This document shows positions 54,280-63,239 of a stretch of DNA of 64,000 nt, piece after piece; the stretch's first letter is position 1, and every line of letters starts with the position of its first letter. The stretch lies in NCBI RefSeq assembly GCF_022539665.2, contig NC_081338.1, positions 1,240,001-1,304,000 on the forward strand. The letters run 5' to 3'. The notes below the pieces were generated by a model, which saw only the letters and a program-made list of their open reading frames with translations, had not been told where the DNA came from and searched no databases. A program made the position numbers and the translations under genes. Source of the DNA: Daphnia carinata. Lineage: Eukaryota > Arthropoda > Branchiopoda > Diplostraca > Daphniidae.

Positions 54280-54850
54280 AGACCTACGTGGCAAGAACGA
54301 AAATAATGAGTTCCGCTCGGATCATGGAAAGGCATGCCAGTGTATTGTTATACAAAACTATCATGGCACGGCCTGTAAATAATGGAACACGAGGCAGCTC
54401 ATCCATGTCAATATCGGCAATTCATACGATAAGTTTGTTTTTTTCGCTAGTTTATTCAGTTTATGCTTTCCTTTCATTTTTCGTTTTCTTAATGTTGATT
54501 TATCCCTTTTCTGTTGTTGTTCCTTTCTCTTTTCTTGTTCTTTGATGCGTTCAACCAACTCCTTTCTCGTTTGTGATGTTGATTTTATTCTCTTTCCTAA
54601 TTGGTTTATGAAGCTCGCAATCAATTCCACATTTTTTTTTAACCTATTGCGCTTAGTATTCTTTTATCTGTTGTAATACAGAAAAGTAAAATTAGTTGAA
54701 GGTCTATTTTTTTTGTCGAAATCAAAGTTTACCTTGGCATCTGTTATTTTTCCTTTGTTTGTTTAGTTTCTTCTTCTCCAACTTATCTAACTTCCGTTTA
54801 AGTTGAGTTTTCATTTTATCAGAGTCCTGCTTTTCCCCTGAAATTGGATG
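54280..54850 (-). mobile_element. Family K fragment
   Basis: The - strand encodes KMKTQLKRKLDKLEKKKLNK, a splice-like GTAAAC, then VELIASFINQLGKRIKS and KEQQQKRDKSTLRKRKMKGK. These correspond segment by segment to the Lys-rich coiled-coil pieces at 37250-37950. Confidence 0.65.
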
Positions 54851-54914
54851 GCATATGCTGGCTTGCCTTCCTTAAACAAAAAGATTATAGAACATACATA
54901 CCCTACTAGCCTTT

Positions 54915-55165
54915 GTCCGTCCCAGGGACATCCCATCTACGTCCTGGCTGGCCGATCGGGACGTCCCATTCTGACGGCAGATGTACGTCACCAGGATGTC
55001 CTAATGTTCGGTTTTAGGGACGTCCACTGGAGGACGTCCTACGGACGTAATTATTTGGAAGTCCTGGTAACGTCCTTATTTGGGAGTACTACGGACGTCC
55101 TTAGTTGGACGTCTGCAGGATGGCAAATCCGTACGTTCACTGAACGTACGTATTGGAACATCCGC
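54915..55165. repeat. Cluster of GGACGTCC palindromes
   Basis: More than ten occurrences of ACGTCC or GGACGT, several as full GGACGTCC palindromes, spaced 10-30 bp (for example ACGTCCACTGGAGGACGTCC). It resembles the terminal motif arrays of the other elements in the window and adjoins the truncated end of the ABAT-like fragment. Confidence 0.7.
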
Positions 55166-55344
55166 GGAATGTCCGGATCGCGGCAGCGAAAGGACGCAAG
55201 AAAATTTGTTTAAATTAAAATAAAACCATAAATTTTTGGTAATTGATTTACATATCATTTATTTTTACAAAATACAAATAATTAAACAAGAAATTCAAAA
55301 AAAACTTTTCGATTTGACTTCGGTAGCAACAGACGAACTAAATC

Positions 55345-56267
55345 CAGGTAAGCCTATTATTTACATTTGTTGTACCGATCAAAAAGCTCTTCAACTTCCG
55401 CCAAACAGCGACGATCTTCTTCCTCATTTTCACGCACAAATTCTTCCAACGGATACTAAAATTACAAGAAATATGAGATCAGGTAATAGTTTGAGCCTAA
55501 TTGAAATTTTAAAACTAACCTTGTGGCGAGGGAAGGTTCCAATTGGCCAGTCCTTTGTAGGAATGTCCAGTTTATGGACTGGCTTGGTATGAGTCGTGAT
55601 TAACGTACCAAACGTTCTGTCGTGGAAAGCGCCTTTTGTAACAGAGTAAAGGCTTTAATTTAATATTGATTCAACATTGTAACGTGTTTCTAAATACCTT
55701 TGAAAGACATAAGAGTCAGGTCAGAAACACCAGGCAATTGGTTCATTACGCAACTCGTCTTCTCCTCTGGGGTATATGACTTATCTCCCCTCTGTTTCCG
55801 GCGATACCAAACGAAAATTGCCTTGCACGCATTTTCGTTTGAGCACGATCCACACGCCATCGTCGTTACCTTTAAATATATTTTTTATTATTTGCAATAG
55901 GTCGGAACAATCAAGGAGCTACAACTTACCTCTGTATGGCCTTTGGGAGCAATACGTAACAGAGAATTCTGGACTCGCTGAGGATAATTTTCACCAGGAA
56001 ATACACCGAGGGCAGGTCGGTTTATGAATCTTTGAGAAATATAAATTAAAATTTTGATGTTGCCCAGACAGGTAAATAATCAATTCAATTACGTTCTGAT
56101 GTTTTCTTTATCTTGACATCTAATAATTCAGGGTGGTTGTAACCCAATGGAACTGAAGAGGTTTGAGTGTAAACATCAAGCAGAATATTGCCATCGACAT
56201 CGTATAAATAGTTTCGTATGCTCTTCGAATAATCGGCGAACAACTGCACTGCGTCCGAGATCTGCAA
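55345..56267 (-). pseudogene. ABAT: ABAT-like (4-aminobutyrate aminotransferase) gene fragment, five exons
   Basis: Five consecutive exons with short introns are readable on the - strand. E1 ~56105-56267 has [20 protein letters not shown] and [21 protein letters not shown]2 ~55926-56033 has FINRPALGVFPGENYPQRVQ; E3 ~55710-55870 has MACGSCSNENACKAIFVWYR; E4 ~55522-55630 has [21 protein letters not shown]5 ~55345-55460 has [20 protein letters not shown]. This is the N-terminal ~40% of a mitochondrial PLP-dependent GABA transaminase, without the lysine that binds PLP. The normally conserved HGRT is HDRT. The upstream first exon and all downstream exons are missing, so it is non-functional for catalysis. 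Confidence 0.85.
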
Positions 56268-56559
56268 AGATAAATTTGGTAATTTAAAGTCTTACGACGT
56301 TAACACAAAGTATGGCAAATAGTATAAAGAAAAATGGCAACTGACTTGAATTTTTTTCACTTTCTTTTCACACTGCTATGCGGCCGTTGCTCAGGCTGCT
56401 GTTGTTGCTGATGGAGAAAGTCGAATAACTCTGTTGTTTTACTTTGCGGGCCTTTCAACTGCTTCCAAAACTAAGAAAGAAAAAAAACTCAGGTTTGATG
56501 AATGAAAATTACGAACAAGAAAAACGAACAATACCATATAATATAGCATGCAACAAGAA

Positions 56560-57178
56560 TGAACAACATGGAACGAATCCGGGTTTTACCATCTTTATTC
56601 CTGCTGGATGTTAGGGTTTGCCACCTAAGACGATAATAAATTAAGGTAGTTAATAGTTGAAAATGCGTCTAACTGAAATGATAATTAAACAATGGCTCTC
56701 AGATACTATCTAGTAGGAAGATTATAAAAGTTTTTCAACATTCCAAAAAGTTATAATTATCGAGTACTTTAAATTTTAGATAAATACGAAAGAAATTCAC
56801 CTGTGGCAATAAGGCACTTGTCGTAGGTGATGGTAAGGCCGTCATCTAACTCAGCTTTGCGACCAGCAATGTCCAGTTTAACTACATGATGTCATCGCAC
56901 AACTGAAACACCACCATTTTCTTTGGCAACTAATTCCACTGGACTGCAGTAGAATTCATCCTGATCGAAGAACAAACTGGATCCAAAAATAGGTCACATT
57001 CATTAAAATAACGCAAAACAAAATTATAACTTTAGACAATCACCTTCACTTTTTTCCGTTCCACTGCTTAAACTTCAGTTTGTTTGACACTTCGGGATCG
57101 TCACTGAACCATAATTCTTACGCGATAGTGGTGGCCTCATGTAAGGCAAGTGGTTTTCTTCACCAATGACTAAGACCT
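56560..57178 (-). pseudogene. AIFM1: AIFM1-like (apoptosis-inducing factor 1) gene fragment
   Basis: The - strand carries pieces in correct order: VLVIGEENHLPYMRPPLSR (57178 down) followed, after a frame change, by KLKFKQWNGKK before a GT donor at ~57043. FFDQDEFYCSPVELVAKENG lies at ~56985-56905. VVKLDIAGRKAELDDGLTIT and YDKCLIATG run to ~56810, and a short Gly-start exon lies near 56630. They match the FAD/NADH oxidoreductase domain of mitochondrial AIF. Frameshifts and a stop interrupt it. It lies directly upstream of the ABAT-like fragment on the same strand. Confidence 0.8.
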
Positions 57179-57530
57179 AGAACAAATGAGTCAATTAAAA
57201 ATGGCGAGGTATTTTATGGCATGCTTATAAAAGTCCGATTCGATGAGTTGTAGCATTGAACGTGAACGGAAGAACGAAAAGCCTTTAAACCATAAAAATA
57301 AAATTAATTTAGATTCAATTACACATATTTTACCATTCATAGCTGGGTGTGTAGTTGGTTTTCTCCTCAACAACAGAATTGGTTGTCTTGCTTATGTAAA
57401 TTGAAATCCGTTAAAGCTCAGTACTTGCATCTTGAGATTAATGTCTTGACGTAACTAACAGCTGTAATGCTGTTATTTCATCTGAACGATAAGAACAATT
57501 ATTACATAAATTTCACGAACAAAAAATCTG

Positions 57531-57725
57531 TGGTGGAATCTATTGCAACGAAATATTTCGGTGCAATAACGGCGTTTTCCCCTATTGCACCGAAATCTTT
57601 CGTTGCAATAAGGGCTTTTTTCACTATTGCACCGAAATATGTCGTTGCAATAAGTGGCTTTATTCCCTATTGCACCGAAAGATTTCGTTGCAATAATTTC
57701 ATTTTTCCTTATTGCACCGAAATAT
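57531..57725 (+). repeat. Left terminal inverted repeat of the 3.2-kb element
   Basis: Four to five copies of a near-palindrome TTGCACCGAAATCTTTCGTT-GCAATA separated by 12-20-bp linkers. Each motif is itself an inverted repeat around CGAAA/TTTCG. Confidence 0.92.
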
Positions 57726-58049
57726 AAAAATTGTTATCCTACTAATATACTATAGTAAAACTGATTATTGTTAATTTAGATGTATATTATAACTCATATT
57801 AAACATACTAAAATATACCTTGAATCTGGCAATTACACACAGCTACTACCTGACTGGAAAGTCTTCTGCTATCTAGGAAAAATCAGTACAGTCTCGTGGT
57901 CCAGACAGACAGGTGTGTAAATTGTTCGCGTGTGCAACTACCCAAATTTTAATATTTACTTGTGACAGTGTTATCTTTCGTTTTTAATGTGGATAAAGCT
58001 GTGAAGGTAAGTCACATTTCCGTATTTTTTTATGCATAAAATTATTTTA

Positions 58050-58820
58050 CGTTTTTTGTTTCGGCTGGCCATGTTTTCCCGCCGTACTATGCCTTCGTTG
58101 GGCTATTTTCTTTTATTTTTTCTTTCTGTGGCTCATTTTTGCACGCCAGACTATGCATTCGTTGCGTTTTTTTCTGTTTTTTTTTCTGCGGCCCATTTTT
58201 GCCCGCCGGAATATGCCTTCGTTGCATTTATTTTGTTTTTGGTTTCGGCGGCCCATTTTCGCCCGCCGGGCTATATTTTCGTTGCATTTTTCTTTCTGTT
58301 TTTTGTTTCGGCGGCCCATTTTCGCCCGCCGGGCTATATTTTCGTTGCATTTTTCTTTCTGTTTTTTGTTTCGGCGGCCCATTTTTGCCCGCCGGACTAT
58401 GTTTTCGTTGCATTTTTTTCGGTTTTTTTTGGCGGACCATTTTTGCCCGCCGGAATATGTTTTCGTTGCAATTTTTTTCGGTTTTTTTTGGCGGACCATT
58501 TTTGCCCGCCGGAATATGTTTTCGTTGCAATTTTTTTCGGTTTTTTTTGGCGGACCATTTTTGCCCGCCGGAATATGTTTTCGTTGTTTTTTTTTTAATT
58601 TTTTTTTCGGCGGCCCATTTCTGCCGGCCGGAATATGTTTTTTTTTTTTTTTTTTTCATTGTTTTTTTCGGCGGCCCATTTCTGCCGGCATGCATATGCG
58701 TTTGTTGGGTATCTTTTTTGTTTGTTTTTTCTTTTCGACTGTCCATTTTTGCCAGCCAGACTTTGTTTACGTTAGTGTGTTTTTGTTTTTCGTTTTTCGG
58801 CTGTCTCTTTTTTTCTGATT
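58050..58820. repeat. T-rich ~57-63-bp minisatellite
   Basis: About 12 copies with recurring GCGGCCCATTTTTGCCCGCC-GGAATATGTTTTCGTTGC and T-rich spacers. Three + strand frames and two - strand frames are open across it only because the unit length is near a multiple of 3. It lies between the PHD gene's 3' end and the left terminus. CCCGCCGG cores are conserved while spacers vary. Confidence 0.9.
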
Positions 58821-58868
58821 CGCGCTCAATTTAACAACATAAATTTAAATAGATTTGTTTATTGTTTA

Positions 58869-60039
58869 TCATTTAGTATTTATACATAATTTGCAAATAT
58901 AATCCTTAGATTTGGGTACATCCTTTAAACCGTCGCATTTCCAGTGAACCCATTCTAGACAACAAGAACATATAACAGTGCCCACCTCCCCAATAATTTT
59001 TGTACAACTATGACAGTAAAATTTTGATTTCTTCTTCTCGATCAGCCTCTTCTTCTCCGCAACTACGAAATAAATAATGTTCCATATTAATAAATTATGA
59101 ATTTTAAATTTAAGATTAGTAATAGGAAAAATATTTACCTAAACTTGTTACTCCTAGCCATGCATCCTCGTCGAAATACATCTTGAATCGCCCCAAATCC
59201 CCTATTTCCTCCTCTAGGATTGCGGTTGACAAGTCCTGTGGAAATGTCAAAATCATCTCTTCGGTGACAAGAGATGATTCCTTTAACACTTTGTTGGCCG
59301 CATCGCTCCCAGCTGCCAGCAACGTAGTCAACACAACTAAAAGAAAAAAGTTTTTTCAGTACAAATTATAACAGCAGTCGTAATATCTAACTTACATCTA
59401 GCTTGGTCGACTGCTTTCTTTTTGGTAAATGGCTTTGCTGACCATTTAAAGAAATCAAGGGCCTTAGATTTAGCTTGACGTCCAGGCCCTCGCTTTCTTT
59501 GTGGTAGCCTAGTTGCTGGTTGTTCGGGTGGATCCGTAGAGGGACCTGCTTTTGGAGATATTTCTTGACAAGCAGGCATGGAACTAGTTGGAGATTCAGG
59601 GACACCGTTTCCTTCTTGCACGTCTCCTAATTCTTGCAGTTCGTCGTCATCTTCCTTTTCCTCTGCTGCTGATGTTTTTTTCTTCTTTGCTGGTGGCTGT
59701 TCCTTAGGCTTGTCCTCCTTTTTTCTTTTGTTGGTTTCCGATACGTTAGCGTTCTCTGGTTGGTTCTCGGCATCTAAAGATGTTATATTATTAGAAATCC
59801 ATAGCGATTGGTTTTAAAATCTAAACAAATATACCTTCGAATAATTGAATTTTTGCATTATTTTTCCATCGGCGAACTAGGTGTTGTAGAAGTGTAATGG
59901 CGCTGTCCATGGCAGGAATCGGTAGTTCTTGTACTACGTCTGCTACTTCAGTCAAAACGGCATGCAGGTTACAAATACTCAGATAATCTTTGAAAAACTT
60001 CTCTTCAAGAGGCCGCTTCCGTACTCCGTAATCCATCAT
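58869..60039 (-). CDS. PHD-finger protein, four exons, within transposable element
   Basis: Exons 59835-60039, 59396-59773, 59139-59336 and 58869-59062. Every intron is GT…AG, all junctions are phase 1, and the frame is open to a stop at 58869-58871, giving 324 aa. Residues 1-68: no known domain (KRPLEEKFFKDYLSICNLHA). Residues ~69-195: acidic and basic low-complexity region with Lys clusters suggesting nuclear localisation (KKEDKPKEQPPAKKKK) and RKRGPGRQAKSKALDFFKW. Residues ~196-260: DLSTAILEEEIGDLGRFKMY. C-terminus: a PHD finger, CHSCTKII…VICCSCLEWVHWKCDGL…YICKLC, with the Cys4-His-Cys3 spacing expected. PHD fingers bind histone H3 tails, so a chromatin-targeting role is plausible. The start is the first of two adjacent ATGs. 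Confidence 0.82.
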
Positions 60040-60235
60040 CCAGAGTTAATCTTTTAATCCTTAATGCTCATATAATATACAACTTCTCTTCATCATGCCG
60101 CTTCCGTATTCCATAATCTCTTGCCCACGGATAATCTTTTAAGCCTTAAAATATAGAATGCTTGCACAACTTTTCTTTATAATGCCGATTCCGAAAGCCA
60201 TTATCTGTAATCCATATATAATCTTAGAAAAGTAT
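59996..60235 (-). repeat. ~86-bp tandem repeat spanning the PHD gene start codon
   Basis: Three diverged copies start at 59996, 60081 and 60168 (AACTTCTCTTCA…GCCGCTTCCGTA). The innermost contains the ATGATG start and first codons of the PHD protein; the outer two are upstream, presumably in the promoter or 5' UTR. Confidence 0.75.
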
Positions 60236-60524
60236 TCCCAAAAAAACAACACTTTATTGCCACCATTAATCATTAGTCATCATTAAATGTCCTTGCATCA
60301 TACCACTATTAATGCAGATGCCCAGCAAGCATTATACTGTTGTCGGAGAAAAAAAGAAATCATAAGAATGTTGTCGGTTGATATTCTAAATGTATTTGGT
60401 ATTTAGTTAAAAAAAGTAACTAAACTAAAAAATACAATAAAAACTTAAAATAATATAACTTAATTAAATATACAATAAAATGTATAACTGACGTACATTA
60501 CATATAAATTGTGTGTAGAAAATC
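60236..60524. other. AT-rich spacer in the 3.2-kb element
   Basis: Presumed promoter side of the PHD gene; no other feature seen. Confidence 0.4.
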
Positions 60525-60716
60525 TTTCGGTGCAATAGGGAAAAATGAAATTATTGCAACGAAATCTTTCGGTGCAATAGGGAATAAAGCCACTTATTGC
60601 AACGACATATTTCGGTGCAATAGTGAAAAAAGCCCTTATTGCAACGAAAGATTTCGGTGCAATAGGGGAAAACGCCGTTATTGCACCGAAATATTTCGTT
60701 GCAATAGATTCCACCA
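60525..60716 (-). repeat. Right terminal inverted repeat of the 3.2-kb element
   Basis: Reverse complement of 57531-57720 with about one mismatch until the innermost motif. Confidence 0.92.
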
Positions 60717-60900
60717 AAATCGGTGAACATCTAGATTACCAGAAGGATGATAGTTATAAGGCAGCTAACAAGTTGGTTCCCAAATGGTTCATGGTAAATC
60801 ATGCTCTAGTTTCATGATTCTCCTTGATAGTAACCACCTAAGAAACATTTCGGATTAGTAATCTGTGTCAAATTTCCAACTGCAATTAATAAAATTATGT

Positions 60901-61182
60901 CTATACTTTAAATACCTTTCCTTCCAAGTAAATTTTTTTCTTCTGTGGTGCTAATGCCAACATGAATTTGAAATGTACCAAAACTGCCAAACCTAGGAAA
61001 TAAAAATTTTTTAATTTTACTGAAACTAGCCACTTACCTGTCAAACAAACACCGCTTACAATAAGCAACTTCAACGATTCATAGAATTGTAGGATGTTGA
61101 CACTTCGAGCTTGCAACAGTCGTCTGCTTGTAGTAACCGTTGCCATATATATCGTAAAAAACAATATTTTGCGCAAGGGCAA
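60901..61182 (-). CDS. Two-exon short ORF, possible captured mitochondrial-leader fragment
   Basis: Starts MATVTTSRRLLQARSVNILQ; GT donor after …VCLTG (~61041), AG acceptor near 60996, then LAVLVHFKFMLALAPQKKK to a stop at 60901-60903. The Arg-rich, acid-free start resembles a mitochondrial presequence. It lies on the same strand as the AIFM1-like and ABAT-like pieces, upstream of them once the nested element is removed. It may be the first exon of a captured gene or chance. Confidence 0.35.
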   Translation of the reverse strand: MPLRKILFFTIYMATVTTSRRLLQARSVNILQFYESLKLLIVSGVCLTGKWLVSVKLKNFYFLGLAVLVHFKFMLALAPQKKKIYLEGKVFKV

Positions 61183-61619
61183 ACAGTGTTTTATTATGAA
61201 ATTAACGTTTATTAAATTATTTTTTTGTAATAATTTTCTTAGTTATCTGTGTATTAAGAGGTACTTATGCGCCCTCCCAAGAATCTTTATTGAGGCACGA
61301 AGAAAAAAAAAGTGAATAGTGACACTAGTAAAGGGCGGGTGATGGTAGGCCTGAAAACACCGGTAAGAAAATGTAAAATGCAAAAATTCAAATACTGTGT
61401 AAACAAAATTACTTTTCTATTAAATGAGCTCTAAAAAGCAATAGAAAAAGCATATAATCCTGCAAAAATATTATGAATGTAAATTTTTTAAAAAAAGTTA
61501 TAATGCAGTGAAGAGGCGTCATATTGATAACGGTGTTTGAAGTGCAGAAACCGATACAACCCGTTCGGGTTTTTTTTTCATCATATAGGAAAAATAATGC
61601 CCATTGTACATTGATTTTT
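61183..61619. other. AT-rich spacer in the 8.1-kb element
   Basis: No coding or repeat feature recognised. Confidence 0.4.
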
Positions 61620-61798
61620 TATGATGGAGAAATAGGACCTCAAGGCTGGAGAAATAGGACCCTCAATATGGAGAAATAGGACCCTTCAAAAAATGTTCGA
61701 AGATTGGGTCCTATTCCTCCAGGTGCTATTTCTCCAGGTCCTATTTGTAGGTCCTAAATCTCCGGGTCCTATTTCTCCAGGTCCTATTTCTCCGGCTA
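61620..61798 (-). repeat. Right terminus of the 8.1-kb element
   Basis: Inverted counterpart of 53667-53850: three GGAGAAATAGGACC motifs, the linker (CAAAAAATGTTCGAAGATT), then six GGTCCTATTTCTCC-type motifs ending CCGGCTA. Confidence 0.85.
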
Positions 61799-62050
61799 CC
61801 GGGGTGTGGCATCTGGCGGATGGACCCCTCTCACTGTGTATCTATTACATGCTTAACCAATCTAGTGTTGCTTAGGTCAATGGTGTTGAACGCACAGATA
61901 TGTTGATTTACAAGAGCAAAGTCTTCTAGACGTCATCTGCGAAATCTGGGAAGAGGCATCGAAAATTGCGTGTTGGGGATCGTAGAGTGTGTCGAGTAGA
62001 TTCATAGTTTTAAACCGTGAGTACGTGGTTTAAAGGTCACGCTTCCTATC
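61799..62050 (-). pseudogene. Decayed Gypsy pol, upstream part
   Basis: The - strand reads DFALVNQHICAFNTIDLSNT, then LVKHVIDTQ and GSIRQMPHP. This is the conserved segment between protease and RT (HxIDTG…PIRQ), truncated exactly where the 8.1-kb element begins. Joined across the insertion it leads into the RT at 53652. Confidence 0.8.
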
Positions 62051-62439
62051 ATAGATAAAGGCCACGAGTTCGTTGTGTACTATGCTTTTGTAATGGAGCA
62101 AAATATACACCTTCCATATATTTTCTTTCTTCGCACCTTTATTACTTAGCAGGTGTAGAACTATTAGTTGCACTAAAACAAGCGCAACATGGGTGACCTA
62201 GATGAACACCTGCCAGCTGATGCATCCACACGTCATCAGTATCACGCAATTAAAAAACACATCTTTGCTTGGTGGAACGCGCGACGCACACACACGCACA
62301 GCAACACGCCACTTTACCAAAACGCGGAGTTCCCTGAAAACCCGGAAACTGAGAAAATTCAGTCAGGGAACCGTCTTCGGTTGCAGCAGTTGTCTTCTAA
62401 TTCATCTTATTGCCTTTTATTGATTAGTATTCTTGTGTT
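62051..62439. other. Unassigned
   Basis: A 136-codon frame from 62189 has no recognisable domain and runs into the tandem duplication; I do not treat it as a gene. Confidence 0.4.
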
Positions 62440-62776
62440 GTCACACTTACATATCTTAGTGGTGCACAGACCATCTAGTTATTATCTATATTGGAATTTA
62501 AATATCGGTTTGTGTCTCGCCGAAGCGTTAACAAATTGTGTTATGTCTCAGTTTCGTCTCGTGTCTCTTCCTCCTATTCCGCTCCTGCTACCCGGGTAAG
62601 ATCATATTTTGTCACACTGTATTTAGTGGTGCACAGACCATCTAGTTATTATCTATATTGGATTTAAATATCGGTTTGTGTCTCGCCGAAGCGTTAACAA
62701 ATTGTGTTATGTCTCAGTTTCGTCTCGTGTCTCTTCCTCCTATTCCGCTCCTGCTACCCGGGTAAGATCATATTAC
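62440..62776. repeat. 167-bp tandem duplication
   Basis: The segment from GTCACACT…TTAGTGGTGCACAGACC to CTACCCGGGTAAGATCATAT is present twice (starts ~62440 and ~62611, period 167 bp) and almost identical, indicating recent duplication. Confidence 0.92.
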
Positions 62777-62839
62777 GATTATCTCCTTTCACTTTCTGTT
62801 TCCTAATATTTTTTGACGTGCTGGGGCTGGGAGGGAAAG

Positions 62840-63150
62840 CCGGGTAAATGCAACGAAAAGGTCAATGGGCCACTGCAGCAGGCGTTTTGGCGGGCAGATA
62901 GTGGGTCGACGGGCAAAGAGGTGGTCGGCGGTCAACATCAGCGGGTCTCTTGGCGGGAGAAGCAAAAAGTGGGGTGGACGGACAACTATAGTGGTCGTTT
63001 TCATGGGCGGAGACTGTGACAAAAGGACAAGCAAATGCAAAAAAAAGGTAGATGTGCTCTTACAGCAGGCATTTTTGCAGGCAGAGTGTAAGTTGACGGG
63101 CAGAGAATGTGGGGGGAGGGAGGGAAAGAGGCAATGTAAAGATTAACAGA
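62840..63150. repeat. Imperfect ~190-bp tandem repeat, purine rich
   Basis: Two diverged units share AAATGCAA…AAAAGGT, CAGCAGGC, GGCAGA and GACGGGCA in order (from ~62848 and ~63033). Confidence 0.65.
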
Positions 63151-63239
63151 CATCTACAGCGGGCGTTATCTCCACAAGAGAAATAACATGGGCTGCTGAC
63201 GCAGAAATTTTGGGTACCCTTTCTACGATTTTTTGGATC

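Larger units (their letters stand above)
57531..60716. mobile_element. 3.2-kb inverted-repeat element encoding a PHD-finger protein
   Basis: Termini of ~190 bp (57531-57725 and 60525-60716), nearly identical in inverted orientation, start TGGTGGAATCTATTGCAACG. A flanking direct repeat AAATC(T/G)GTG (57524-57532 and 60717-60725; 8 of 9 match) suggests a 9-bp target duplication overlapping the first bases. The interior has one apparently intact four-exon gene (- strand), a T-rich ~60-bp minisatellite and a tandem repeat at the gene's 5' end. No transposase was recognised. Terminal identity implies a recent insertion, younger than the 8.1-kb host element. Confidence 0.85.
53667..61798. mobile_element. 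8.1-kb inverted-repeat element carrying captured gene fragments
   Basis: Inserted in the RT of a decayed Gypsy element and flanked by a direct repeat CCGGGGTGTGG(G/C)AT at 53653-53666 and 61799-61812. Both termini (53667-53850 and 61620-61798) are inverted copies built from tandem GGAGAAATAGGACC motifs. Inside are a family K fragment, a GGACGTCC cluster, ABAT-like and AIFM1-like exons with introns, and a nested 3.2-kb element. No transposase was recognised. The long flanking duplication, complex termini and gene capture recall Mutator-like (Pack-MULE) elements; this is an inference from architecture only. Confidence 0.75.

Noticed and set aside
58032-58834. Hydrophobic 188-, 231- and 221-codon frames and Lys-rich antisense frames
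   Set aside because: Produced by the 57-63-bp minisatellite; open in several frames at once, with no start context or splice evidence.
62189-62599. 136-codon + strand frame
   Set aside because: No recognisable domain, low-complexity start, and its second half lies in a recent tandem duplication.
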